Below are positions 26,141 through 33,859 of a stretch of DNA of 40,079 nucleotides, in pieces (position 1 is the first letter of the stretch; every line of letters begins with the position of its first letter). Position numbers and translations under genes: made by a program. The DNA is taken from the NCBI GenBank assembly GCA_027080505.1, contig JALWRX010000103.1, positions 1-40,079 on the forward strand. The letters are read 5' to 3'. Under the pieces are notes generated by a model that did no database searches, was not told the origin of the DNA, and saw only the letters and a program-made list of their open reading frames with translations. This DNA comes from Ghiorsea sp. (GTDB lineage: Bacteria; Pseudomonadota; Zetaproteobacteria; Mariprofundales; Mariprofundaceae).

Positions 26141-27097
26141 TTAGTTAAGACAACATTTTTTAAATTTTTTGCCACTGCCGCACAAACAAAGTTCATTTCT
26201 TCCTAACTTCTTAGACCCTCGAACTACTGTCGTAGAGCGCCAACCCATTGGTGCTACTCGCTCACCAGGCACCACATCTTTATCCACAATAGGAACATCC
26301 AAAGCCTCATAATCTTTGCCTTTTTGTAGCAACTTCCTATCAGGGTACAGCCACCAGCTTAGCTCCTCAAAAGGCGACCTCATAAAACCGTCAACTACAT
26401 TATCCTTTAACTTTAAGGCTTCTTGAAAGGGCTGAGCCAAGCAACCTGCCAAAGACTCATGGTTTAGCACCACAGGTTCGATAAGTTTATCCTCTATAGC
26501 TTGTGTAAGCTGTTGCTCCAACTCTTTAGGATGTAAATCATAGGCAATCAATGCCACTGCATCCCAAACATAGCTTGGTTGCCGCTCAAGCTTATCGACT
26601 AACAACTCCTCAAGGTATTGCATCACATCAGCCCTGCTAATGACATCCTCTTTCCATAGCACCATGAACGAATCCAATGCTCCCGCACGAATCCAAGGGT
26701 CTAACTTTTCATTTTCAACCACGCTTTGAATACTCTTGATGTCACCATCATATACTGAGGCAAGCAGTCGTCCGAGAGCTTCAGTAAACACCTCACCAGT
26801 AAGTGCTAATACCAGTTTATCTTCAATTGAAATCAACTGAATGAGTTTAGAAAAAGCCTCTTTCTCTCGGAAATACGCAAGTAAAAAGACAGATAGAATA
26901 TGTCGTATATATGCTTTCCCTTTAGCTTCGATAGACAATGGATTTTGAATAAAACCATCCATTTCTTTCAGTAAATAAGGGGCCAGTTCTTTTTTGTTTT
27001 CAAGCATCTCAACAAAATCACCTTGGCATGGTGGCATTTCAACTGACACTAACGCATCAAACAATGTTTCGGCTCCTCTCTTTTTTTCACTAGACAT
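26141..27097 (-). CDS. DUF1186 protein with C-terminal SEC-C zinc motif
   Basis: This 318-residue protein is mostly helical, with HEAT-like segments (residues 30-220, for example WIRAGALDSFMVLW and VWDAVALIAYDLHP), which fits DUF1186. The C-terminus has GRNELCLCGSGKKFKKCC, a complete SEC-C zinc-binding motif as in SecA. I chose the ATG at 27097, with AGGGG in front, over a TTG at 27112. The gene lies between the terminator of hupSLC and the hupD promoter, in the same direction, so it is set apart from both hydrogenase units. Its role is unknown; binding to nascent or exported proteins is a guess from the SEC-C motif. Confidence 0.8.
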   Translation of the reverse strand: MSSEKKRGAETLFDALVSVEMPPCQGDFVEMLENKKELAPYLLKEMDGFIQNPLSIEAKGKAYIRHILSVFLLAYFREKEAFSKLIQLISIEDKLVLALTGEVFTEALGRLLASVYDGDIKSIQSVVENEKLDPWIRAGALDSFMVLWKEDVISRADVMQYLEELLVDKLERQPSYVWDAVALIAYDLHPKELEQQLTQAIEDKLIEPVVLNHESLAGCLAQPFQEALKLKDNVVDGFMRSPFEELSWWLYPDRKLLQKGKDYEALDVPIVDKDVVPGERVAPMGWRSTTVVRGSKKLGRNELCLCGSGKKFKKCCLN

Positions 27098-27133
27098 ATC
27101 AACCCCTATCAAAAAACACTATACTTTAAACAT

Positions 27134-27160
27134 AAAAAAAGCGGCATGAAAACATGCCGC
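27134..27160 (-). terminator. Rho-independent terminator after hupC
   Basis: A perfect 8-base stem (GCGGCATG/CATGCCGC, 27141-27160) with a four-base loop is followed on the minus strand by seven T residues (27140-27134). It lies 39 bases after the hupC stop and should end the hupSLC transcript. Confidence 0.9.
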
Positions 27161-27198
27161 CTCGATTGAACATCAGGAGGAAGTTCAAACTTTTTATA

Positions 27199-27915
27199 TC
27201 AAGGACGATTATCCTTGAACATCCGCCAACCACTAATCATTGTACTAACCATACTTTGTCTCGACATAATATCTTCACGAATGGCTGCATAAACATGAGC
27301 CATAATGAATACGATCAAGAACCACATACCTAAGTGATGGAATGTATGTACATCTTGGCTTTGTCCAAACAGCGGGATAACCCAAGAAGAGAACATATTA
27401 TACTGCCATGATCCCATACCAGTGCCCTCTCCATACAAGGCAAAACCTGTGATAATCATGAAAAATGTCCCAAACACAAACATGGTAAACATTGCCGCTT
27501 GTGCCAAAGGATTATGCCCTACACATTTAACAGACTCTTTTTCCAAGAAAGCATACCAACGAGCTTCATGAATCATACCTTTGATATGCTCTTTAGAAAC
27601 AGGAGGAATAAACAACTGTTTCGCATGGTGGTTACCCACAAGTGCCCAGTATATTCTTCCCAACATACCGACAGCTAAAACATAACCCGATGCAAAATGA
27701 GCAAAACGAATATACCCCATCAAGTAGCTTGAACTTGGGTCACCTGGCATCGTTGGCAACGGTGCACCAATAAAATAGCCCGTTACACACAGTACTGTAA
27801 TTGCTAATGCATTTACCCAGTGCCAAATACGTACTGGAGCTTCGTATACATAAACCGATTCGGTATGTTTAACAATGTCATGCGATGTGTCAGTTGTAAT
27901 TGAACTATCAGACAT
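27199..27915 (-). CDS. hupC: Hydrogenase cytochrome b subunit HupC/HyaC
   Basis: This 238-residue membrane protein with four to five helices anchors the hydrogenase to the periplasmic face of the membrane and passes electrons to quinone. Likely haem ligands are the histidines in PVRIWHWVNA, RFAHFASGY, HTFHHLGMW and IMAHVYAA. I chose the ATG at 27915 because AAGGAGAA lies just upstream; an in-frame ATG at 27939 sits before this site and is unlikely. It is the third gene after hupS and hupL, separated from hupL by 68 bases, and is followed by a terminator. Confidence 0.95.
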   Translation of the reverse strand: MSDSSITTDTSHDIVKHTESVYVYEAPVRIWHWVNALAITVLCVTGYFIGAPLPTMPGDPSSSYLMGYIRFAHFASGYVLAVGMLGRIYWALVGNHHAKQLFIPPVSKEHIKGMIHEARWYAFLEKESVKCVGHNPLAQAAMFTMFVFGTFFMIITGFALYGEGTGMGSWQYNMFSSWVIPLFGQSQDVHTFHHLGMWFLIVFIMAHVYAAIREDIMSRQSMVSTMISGWRMFKDNRP

Positions 27916-27983
27916 AATCAGTTCTCCTTGAATTTTCATGGCAGGTGGTCAAAAGACCACCTGCTAATAAATACGAGCACATA

Positions 27984-29795
27984 TTAGCGCACCTTAGCAC
28001 TAACAAGCTCTTCACCTTCTTCACTCATCACATGTGTTGAACAAGCAAGACAAGGATCAAAACTGTGTAAGTTACGAAGAATTTCTACTGGTTCTTCGGC
28101 GCGCTCAACTGGTGTACCAATCAAACAAGCCTCAAAGGCACCAATGTTTCCTTCAGGATCACGTGGTGAACCATTCCAAGTCGTTGGAACCACGCATTGA
28201 TAGTTCTCAATTTTACCATCTTTAATGCGAATCCAATGACCCAGCGCACCGCGTGGAGCAGCAGTAATACCGACACCCTTAGCTTCTTTTGGCCAAGTCG
28301 CAGGATCCCACTTTTCCATATTGGCTGTCGCAGTATCACCTGCTTTAATGTTATCCATCAGTCTATGCCAATCATCTACCATCATATCTGAGCAATATTG
28401 CGACTCAAGCGCACGTGCCAAAGTACGACCAATCGTAGATTGCAAAATTGGTTTTGCACCTAAATCGGTACCTGCGAGCGCATTAAATGCTGAAACACTT
28501 CGATGCACTTGGTCTTGCACATACTCAACACCTTGTGCATAAGCCAAGGTATAACGCGACAAAGGACCAACCTCAACGGCATGTCCACGCCAACGTGGTG
28601 CTTTAATCCAAGAGTATTTCGCATGTTCATCAATTTCTTCAATGTTGGTGTGAGTGCCTTTAGCAGAGCTAACATCATAATTGGGATCTGTGATACCGTC
28701 CCAAGGATGCAAACCTTTGCTTTCATCAGGATACTTATACCATGAATGATTCACAAACTCTTGAACTTGATCTGGATCACGTGGATCAACTTCCATCACA
28801 TTATCCCAGTTGTCATCAAGAATTACACCACCAGGAAGTTGGTCAGTAGATTTATCGTAATTCACTGTTGGGTAAGCGCCATAATCCATAACAGATTTAG
28901 CGCCAAGACCGCCGCCCCACAATTGCTTCTTGTAGAAACTAGCTATCGCCAACACATCAGGAATATAAACATTATCATTAAACGCTTTCATTTCATCAAT
29001 ACGTGCTTTAACAAAATTTAAACGTTCCATATTCAATGGTGCACCAGCAGCCATATCCCCATCCATATTGATTGCACATGGAACACCACCAACTAAATAG
29101 TTTGGATGTGGGTTTTTACCACCGAAGACAGTATGAAGTTTCACGAACTCTTTTTGTAAGTCCAAGGCTTCAAGATAATGCGTGACTGCCATCAAATCAG
29201 CCTCAGGACTTAACTTATAAGCAGGGTTATCCCAATAACCATTTTTAAACGGACCTAACTGTCCCGATTCGATGAACTTACGAATTCTTGTTTGTACATC
29301 TCGGAAATAACCAGGGCTTGAGTTCGGATGATTCGGACCAGTTAATTGCTGAAGCTTAGAAGTTGCTTTTGGATCAGCTTTAAGTGCATTCACTGGGTTT
29401 ACCCAGTCTAAAGCATGAAGATGATAAAAATGCACAACATGGTCATGAACCTGCAATGTTTTTGCCATCATTTCACGAATCAAAAATGCATTGTATGGGA
29501 TTTTAATATCCAACGCATCTTCCACTGCACGAACTGAGGTTAAAGCATGACAGCCTGTGCACACGCCACAAATACGCTCAACAAAAGCCCAAGCATCACG
29601 TGGGTCACGACCTTTAAGAATCACTTCTAAACCACGCCACATAGTTCCTGTGGATACTGCGTTTGTAATTACATTATTTGCATCTACGTTCACTTCGCAA
29701 CGCATATGCCCTTCAATACGCGTCACAGGGTCAACAACAACACGTTGTCCGCCAGTGTCTAAAGTATACCCATTCGGAGTTGTTGTTACGCTCAT
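27984..29795 (-). CDS. hupL: Membrane-bound uptake [NiFe] hydrogenase large subunit HupL
   Basis: This 603-residue catalytic subunit splits hydrogen at a nickel-iron centre in the periplasm. The two nickel-binding cysteine pairs are [10 protein letters not shown] (about residue 75) and DPCLACSTH (about residue 580). A tail of 15 residues follows the final histidine and should be cut off by HupD, unlike in HoxC. The sequence resembles the group 1d enzymes of Cupriavidus (HoxG) and E. coli HyaB. It overlaps hupS by one base (TAATG), so the two subunits are translated together. It has no export signal and must travel with HupS. Confidence 0.97.
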   Translation of the reverse strand: MSVTTTPNGYTLDTGGQRVVVDPVTRIEGHMRCEVNVDANNVITNAVSTGTMWRGLEVILKGRDPRDAWAFVERICGVCTGCHALTSVRAVEDALDIKIPYNAFLIREMMAKTLQVHDHVVHFYHLHALDWVNPVNALKADPKATSKLQQLTGPNHPNSSPGYFRDVQTRIRKFIESGQLGPFKNGYWDNPAYKLSPEADLMAVTHYLEALDLQKEFVKLHTVFGGKNPHPNYLVGGVPCAINMDGDMAAGAPLNMERLNFVKARIDEMKAFNDNVYIPDVLAIASFYKKQLWGGGLGAKSVMDYGAYPTVNYDKSTDQLPGGVILDDNWDNVMEVDPRDPDQVQEFVNHSWYKYPDESKGLHPWDGITDPNYDVSSAKGTHTNIEEIDEHAKYSWIKAPRWRGHAVEVGPLSRYTLAYAQGVEYVQDQVHRSVSAFNALAGTDLGAKPILQSTIGRTLARALESQYCSDMMVDDWHRLMDNIKAGDTATANMEKWDPATWPKEAKGVGITAAPRGALGHWIRIKDGKIENYQCVVPTTWNGSPRDPEGNIGAFEACLIGTPVERAEEPVEILRNLHSFDPCLACSTHVMSEEGEELVSAKVR

Positions 29796-30883
29796 TATTT
29801 GTCTCCTTGATCTGCTTTATTCGTTGCAGATTTAATTGCTGAGGCTGCTGCATGCACAGCGATTGCGCCGCCTACAATAGCAGCTGCAGTTCCACCCACT
29901 TCATCGGCATTGGATTCAATACCAAACTGGTGAATGCCTGATAAACGGTCGTAAAAACTTCCTTTGTCCCAAAAACCATCTTCCGAACAACCAATACAGC
30001 CGTGTCCTGCTTGAATCGGGAATGACGTTCCCTCATTCCAACGAATGGTTGAGCAAGCATTGTATGTTGTTGGCCCTTTACAACCGACTTTATACAAGCA
30101 GTAGCCTTTACGGGCATATTCATCATCGTACTCTTCCACGAATTGCCCTGCATCAAAATGTGGGCGACGGTAGCATTTATCGTGAATACGCTGACTATAA
30201 AACATTTTCGGTCGTCCTTGACGATCCAGTGAAGGAATTTTGTCAAAAGTAATCATGTAGGCAATCACTGCTGTCATCACTTCCGCAATGGGGGGGCAAC
30301 CAGGAACCTTAATAATTGGCTTATTGGCAATACCTGGGTGTTTATGCGTAGGGACAGCATGTGTAGGGTTAGGTGAAGCCGCCTGAACACAACCCCAAGA
30401 TGCACAGGATCCCCAAGATATAATTGCCTTACAATGTTGAGATACTCGGTTTAACTGTTCCGAAAACGGCTTGCCTGCAATAATCATTGACATGCCATCT
30501 TGATTTAGTGGAGCATTGCCCTCAACGGCCAATAAAAATTGACCATCATATTTCTTAATCGTTTCTTCGATAATAGATTCAGCTTGGTGCCCAGCAGCAG
30601 CCATGATTGTGTCATCGTAATCAAGTGACAGCATTGAAAGAATAACATCTTTTGCTAAAGGATGAGCCGAACGAATAAAAGACTCAGAACAACATGTACA
30701 CTCTAACCCATGTAACCACAGCACAGGAAGCCTAGGTTTGGTTTCCATTGCATGTGCAATTTTTGGTGCGAAAGCGGGACTCAAACCCAATGATGCTGCC
30801 GTAAGGCTACAATATTTGAGGAAACTACGACGTGTAATTCCTTGCCTACGCATCACTTCATAAAACGTTTCTATCTTTGCCAT
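29795..30883 (-). CDS. hupS: Oxygen-tolerant uptake hydrogenase small subunit HupS
   Basis: This 362-residue precursor carries the iron-sulfur chain. The signal peptide contains the twin-arginine motif [11 protein letters not shown] and should be cut after IAHA. The proximal-cluster cysteines appear in LECTCCSES and WGSCASWGC. The extra Cys in TCC and the second Cys in the latter segment are the two added residues of the six-cysteine 4Fe-3S cluster that gives oxygen tolerance. A C-terminal hydrophobic helix (about residues 330-350) can anchor it to HupC. I chose the ATG at 30883 because TAGGAG lies five bases upstream; a frame from 30940 would start before the expected transcript leader. Confidence 0.97.
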   Translation of the reverse strand: MAKIETFYEVMRRQGITRRSFLKYCSLTAASLGLSPAFAPKIAHAMETKPRLPVLWLHGLECTCCSESFIRSAHPLAKDVILSMLSLDYDDTIMAAAGHQAESIIEETIKKYDGQFLLAVEGNAPLNQDGMSMIIAGKPFSEQLNRVSQHCKAIISWGSCASWGCVQAASPNPTHAVPTHKHPGIANKPIIKVPGCPPIAEVMTAVIAYMITFDKIPSLDRQGRPKMFYSQRIHDKCYRRPHFDAGQFVEEYDDEYARKGYCLYKVGCKGPTTYNACSTIRWNEGTSFPIQAGHGCIGCSEDGFWDKGSFYDRLSGIHQFGIESNADEVGGTAAAIVGGAIAVHAAASAIKSATNKADQGDK

Positions 30884-30952
30884 AGATGCTCCTATTCTAT
30901 TAATTAGGAGAACAACCTCACTACCGATGCTCCCCAGCAATAAACTATTAAG

Positions 30953-30969
30953 AGCACCTTCAATGCCAA
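30953..30969 (-). promoter_or_regulatory. Sigma-54 promoter before hupS
   Basis: The minus strand reads TTGGCATTGAAGGTGCT with GG and GC exactly 10 bases apart. The expected transcript start is near 30942, giving a leader of about 59 bases to the hupS ATG. It should be switched on by HoxA when hydrogen is sensed. Confidence 0.75.
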
Positions 30970-31211
30970 AGACTATAAAGTCATATATACCAACGTTTAT
31001 CGCCTTTATTACTTTATTTTAATGTCACCTTCATTTCAACTTCACCCAAAAAAGTGGTAATTTTGTTTACACTATATTAGTGAACGATTCACACCTACAC
31101 GAATTGTTAAATTCAGTCATAAGTACGGCTTTTAATGCATTTGCCACCACAAAAGAAATAACGTAACTTTCTAAACTCGTGGCAATAACATAGCAACAAC
31201 AAACGTTTCAC
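30970..31211. promoter_or_regulatory. Upstream activating region of hupS (no gene)
   Basis: This AT-rich stretch of about 240 bases lies between the hupS promoter and the island integrase module. It holds a TTTG-N6-CAAA site (31140-31153), a short palindrome GTGAACGATTCAC (31080-31092), and an inverted repeat GAATT/AATTC (31101-31114). It is the right place for HoxA and IHF binding, but I could not assign sites with confidence. Confidence 0.4.
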
Positions 31212-31241
31212 ATATACAGGGGGCAATTACCCCCTGTATAT
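31212..31241. terminator. Strong 12-base stem-loop after the integrase operon
   Basis: The arms at 31212-31223 and 31230-31241 are exact complements (ATATACAGGGGG) with a six-base loop. The hairpin lies 14 bases past the stop of the small gene behind the integrase. It probably ends that transcript and protects it from reading into the hupS control region. It lacks a clean T-run on either strand. Confidence 0.6.
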
Positions 31242-31254
31242 ATACTTTCACCTT

Positions 31255-31527
31255 TTACTCTGCTCCAACCACATAACAACCAAAGTGATTTGTTAACTGT
31301 TCATTGATTTCAGATATCATTAAATGCAGCATTTCTAGACGCTCTAAATCTTGGTAGAAGTGATAGTGATCCATTACCCAAGACTTTATAGCAGCATGGT
31401 TCGAATAAGCATTAGGGTAACCAAGTGCCAACACAAACTCTCTACCTCCATTGATATTCAGCTTAAGTATAATTGAAAAAGCCAAGTCATTTATGATGCG
31501 GCTATAGTTTATATATACATCACTCAT
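31255..31527 (-). CDS. Small hypothetical protein behind the integrase
   Basis: I do not recognise this 90-residue protein. It has no signal peptide or clear motif and is rich in Leu, Ile and His, with a likely helical C-terminal half (HFYQDLERLEMLHLMISEINEQL). Its ATG overlaps the integrase stop as ATGA and GGAGGAGAAAGC precedes it, so it is a real, translationally coupled gene. The position suggests a role in island maintenance or excision, which is only inference. Confidence 0.65.
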   Translation of the reverse strand: MSDVYINYSRIINDLAFSIILKLNINGGREFVLALGYPNAYSNHAAIKSWVMDHYHFYQDLERLEMLHLMISEINEQLTNHFGCYVVGAE

Positions 31528-32696
31528 ACGCTTTCTCCTCCATGCTGCTTTAGTAACCTTTCGAAGGCTGAACCATCTTGTCGGGTCAGGTTAGGGATAT
31601 ACCTGGAGTATGTGCGAAACAGCATCTCACTTGTGGTATGACCCATCTGGCGAGCAATCCACTCAGGGCTTTCACCCGCTGCTAACCATAGTGTCGCTGC
31701 TGTATGCCGTGTTTGGTATGGTCGCCTAGCCCTTAGTCCTAAGTGACGCAGTAAAGGATGCCAAACTCGCCTTGTAACATTTCGATGGCTCAGTGTACCA
31801 CCCTGCGTATTACAAAAGACGAAATCATTTTGCCCCGTTGCAGTCTGTTGCTCCTTTAAAGCTCTATAGACTACATCAGACATATCAATCGCACGGTATG
31901 AGCCATCATTCTTGGTATAAATCAGTTCATCCATCACCAATGCCTGACGAATCAGGATTTGTCGTCGCTCAAAATCTACATACTGCCATTGCAGCCCATC
32001 AATTTCTGATGTGCGCATCGCAGTAAAGAATCGAACAGTGTAATAATGCTTAAAGTCAGGGCGCACCCGATTTAAAATTAACATCACTTCTTCCAAGGTG
32101 AATGGCTCAACATCAGTACGAGGAACTTTAAGGGACTTGATTCCATGATAAGGCGAGCTAAAATCAAACCTGTTAGCTGCTTCATTGAGTATCATGCGCA
32201 ATGGCGTCATGATATGGTTGATTCGTGAAGCTGATAGAGATTTTCCACTTCGGTTCTGAACTTTGGCGAGAGAAGACCGAAATGCGAGAATATCTGTCTT
32301 GGTGATGCAGCTAACGCCTTTTTCACCAAACCATTCTAATAAATACTGGTCTAGAATATCCTGAACCCCAAGCTTATGGGTCTTGCGCCACTGAATACTC
32401 ATTTCATCATACCAAAGTGCGGCAAACTCTTTAAATGTAGGAGCATTTGATAGCCTTGTATGAATCCTGCTTTGTTGGTGTTCAAATTGTTGAACACGAG
32501 GGCTACTCGGAAAATATGTAGCATAATCAAATGCTCCCAAGGTCATCTCAGCTTCCATCTTATCTAAAACACGCTGTAATTTCTTGCGATTGGCGGGAGT
32601 GTCTGTAAGTTGAGTATACTCTCTACATCTCCTGCCCATATACTGAAAATCAAAGAAAAGTTTTTGATTATTACTTCTTGCTCTTACACTAGCCAT
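31524..32696 (-). CDS. Island integrase (tyrosine recombinase)
   Basis: This 390-residue protein begins with an Arm DNA-binding domain of the DUF3596 type (NQKLFFDFQYMGRRCREYTQL). A core-binding domain follows (about 85-190), then a catalytic domain with AMRTSEIDGLQW (Arg), YTKNDGSYRAI (Lys), PYQTRHTAATLWL (box II with Arg and His), and QMGHTTSEMLFRTYSRY (His and nucleophile Tyr). All catalytic residues are present, with Tyr in place of the first box II His, as is common in this group. It lies near the 3' end of tRNA-His and most likely catalysed insertion there. I chose the ATG at 32696; a GTG at 32708 would add four residues and overlap the excisionase gene more. Confidence 0.93.
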   Translation of the reverse strand: MASVRARSNNQKLFFDFQYMGRRCREYTQLTDTPANRKKLQRVLDKMEAEMTLGAFDYATYFPSSPRVQQFEHQQSRIHTRLSNAPTFKEFAALWYDEMSIQWRKTHKLGVQDILDQYLLEWFGEKGVSCITKTDILAFRSSLAKVQNRSGKSLSASRINHIMTPLRMILNEAANRFDFSSPYHGIKSLKVPRTDVEPFTLEEVMLILNRVRPDFKHYYTVRFFTAMRTSEIDGLQWQYVDFERRQILIRQALVMDELIYTKNDGSYRAIDMSDVVYRALKEQQTATGQNDFVFCNTQGGTLSHRNVTRRVWHPLLRHLGLRARRPYQTRHTAATLWLAAGESPEWIARQMGHTTSEMLFRTYSRYIPNLTRQDGSAFERLLKQHGGESV

Positions 32697-32925
32697 GGCA
32701 CACACCACCGTTACCCATAGGAATTATTACGTTCTGCGATTGTGACTGTTCATACATATCTTGCTCAATGGTTTCCCAGATATATAAAATCTTTCTTCCA
32801 CCAAATGGACGGAAATAATGAACGCCTTCAAGCAGCACCGAATCTTTTAAGCTGTCTCGAATAGTTCTTGGATCATATTTTATGCGCTGTGATAATTCCT
32901 CTGTTGTTAAATATGTTTCATTCAT
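32689..32925 (-). CDS. Excisionase-like small HTH protein
   Basis: This 78-residue protein has a winged-helix DNA-binding look: YLTTEELSQRIKYDPRTIRDSLK, then a FGGRKILYIWETIE wing. This pattern resembles Xis-type proteins that direct excision. I chose the ATG at 32925, with GGAG eight bases upstream; an ATG at 32967 has no site before it. It overlaps the start of the integrase gene, the usual arrangement for xis and int. Confidence 0.75.
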   Translation of the reverse strand: MNETYLTTEELSQRIKYDPRTIRDSLKDSVLLEGVHYFRPFGGRKILYIWETIEQDMYEQSQSQNVIIPMGNGGVCHG

Positions 32926-32946
32926 AATTTTTCTCCACTTAAAGTA

Positions 32947-32978
32947 TTCATATGAACTAATTTTCATTCATATATGAA
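32947..32978. repeat. Two palindromes in the xis leader
   Basis: TTCATATGAA (32947-32956) and TTCATATATGAA (32967-32978) are perfect palindromes with the same half-site, 10 bases apart, just upstream of the excisionase ATG. They may be protein-binding sites or mRNA structures in the leader. Confidence 0.4.
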
Positions 32979-32980
32979 AC

Positions 32981-33073
32981 ATTGTATCACGTTGTTTAGA
33001 TATGTCAAATAAGATAATAATCATTCTTATATGCAACTATTTGACAGTTGATTCTTTAATTACAACTATTTGA
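32981..33073. promoter_or_regulatory. Divergent promoters with shared operator boxes between xis-int and the XRE regulator
   Basis: Leftward promoter: TTGACA (33003-33008) and TACAAT (32981-32986) with 16 bases between. Rightward promoter: TTGACA (33041-33046) and AACTAT (33064-33069) with 17 bases between. The box TATTTGACA occurs in both orientations over the two -35 elements (33003-33011 and 33038-33046), and TATTTGA recurs at 33067-33073 as part of an 11-base direct repeat (CAACTATTTGA). This is the layout of a repressor-controlled switch. Confidence 0.55.
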
Positions 33074-33093
33074 ATTATCAAAAGGGATAAAAT

Positions 33094-33330
33094 ATGATTA
33101 GAATACGATTAACGCAGATGCTTGATGATAAAAGTTTCGAGGAAAAACGAAGGATTTCTCTCAAAGAGGTTGCACAAAAGACAGGGTTATCTCAGCCAAC
33201 TTTATCACGAGTTTCTAATATTCCAGGGTACAACACGAATACAGATACAATTAATGCGTTATGTAAATACTTTAATTGTTCACCAGGTGAACTTTTAGAG
33301 TTTTACCCTGATGAAAATGATTCAAAATAA
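33094..33330 (+). CDS. XRE/Cro-CI type regulator of the island
   Basis: This 78-residue protein is almost entirely a Cro/CI helix-turn-helix domain: ISLKEVAQKTGLSQPTLSRVSN, then INALCKYFNCSPGELLEF, which is standard for small XRE regulators. It is divergent from the excisionase and integrase genes, with an operator-like region in between, so it most likely represses or balances excision. No protease or dimer domain is present, so it is more Cro-like than CI-like. Confidence 0.9.
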   Translation: MIRIRLTQMLDDKSFEEKRRISLKEVAQKTGLSQPTLSRVSNIPGYNTNTDTINALCKYFNCSPGELLEFYPDENDSK

Positions 33331-33419
33331 CCAGAGCCTAAACACCTGTTCGGCATTGAAAAATAATTCTGGCTAATACTCATATAATTTACTCAGGTAT
33401 TGATAACCTGAAAACTTTA

Positions 33420-33452
33420 GGCTCCACTAGGGCTCCAGCAGGGCCCCAACAA
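33420..33452. repeat. Three tandem 11-base repeats near the tRNA-His end
   Basis: GGCTCCACTAG, GGCTCCAGCAG and GGCCCCAACAA follow one another without gaps, 75 bases inside the right attachment site. Directly repeated short units beside an integrase site often serve as arm-type binding sites, which fits the Arm domain of the integrase. No other feature is seen between 33331 and 33462. Confidence 0.45.
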
Positions 33453-33462
33453 AATCACGCAC

Positions 33463-33494
33463 AAAAAAATAGATTTTCCCAGTTTTAGAAAATC
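33463..33494 (-). terminator. Terminator-like hairpin after the tRNA operon
   Basis: GATTTTC (33472-33478) pairs with GAAAATC (33488-33494), and on the minus strand the stem is followed by a T-rich run (33470-33463). It lies 44 bases after tRNA-His. The stem is AT-rich, so strength is uncertain. It is inside the island, so it would have replaced the original terminator. Confidence 0.5.
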
Positions 33495-33525
33495 CTTGTA
33501 ACAAGTTGATAATAAAGCATTATTT

Positions 33526-33585
33526 GGGAAGAACAACTGGGGTGGACGACGGGGCTCGAACCCGCGACCACCGGCATCACAAGCC
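33526..33585 (-). repeat. Proximal attachment repeat of the island (in tRNA-His)
   Basis: This is the right-hand copy of the direct repeat also found at 616-673. It covers the tRNA-His 3' half from the anticodon stem to CCA and about 12 bases beyond. The likely crossover is in or near the anticodon region, where the two copies stop matching. Confidence 0.85.
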
Positions 33586-33614
33586 GGGGCTCTACCAACT
33601 GAGCTACGTCCACC
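33538..33614 (-). tRNA. tRNA-His (GTG)
   Basis: The minus strand folds as a full cloverleaf: acceptor GTGGACG/CGTCCAC with discriminator C and encoded CCA (33538-33540), an extra 5' G at 33614 as required for tRNA-His, D arm AGCTCAGTTGGTAGAGC, anticodon loop TTGTGAT with GTG, and T arm with GGTTCGAGCC. It is the last gene of the tRNA-Pro, tRNA-Arg, tRNA-His set and the insertion target of the island. Confidence 0.97.
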
Positions 33615-33638
33615 ATAGTTCTTGAAACGGTTGCCGAA

Positions 33639-33715
<77 letters not shown>

Positions 33716-33746
33716 TTAATTCCAGCAGACCAAGGTTGTTTTTAAA

Positions 33747-33823
<77 letters not shown>

Positions 33824-33859
33824 ACATTTAAAACTTCTCCCAACTTTGGAAGGCGGCGA

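Larger units (their letters stand above)
616..33585. mobile_element. tRNA-His-integrated genomic island carrying the hydrogenase locus (about 32.9 kb)
   Basis: The boundaries are the imperfect direct repeats at 616-673 and 33526-33585. The right copy is part of an intact tRNA-His gene and the left copy is a 3' fragment in the same orientation. An integrase with an excisionase-like gene lies next to the intact tRNA, on the side of its 3' end, which is the usual arrangement for tRNA-targeted islands. The cargo is a complete hydrogen-uptake locus. A second recombination module of two large tyrosine recombinases lies just inside the left repeat. I see no phage structural genes, conjugation genes or replication origin, so the element probably needs help to move between cells or is no longer mobile. 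The repeats are seen directly; the mobility history is inferred. Confidence 0.8.

Noticed and set aside
616-33585. A prophage
   Set aside because: An integrase, an Xis-like protein and a Cro-like regulator are present, but there are no capsid, tail, packaging, lysis or replication genes.
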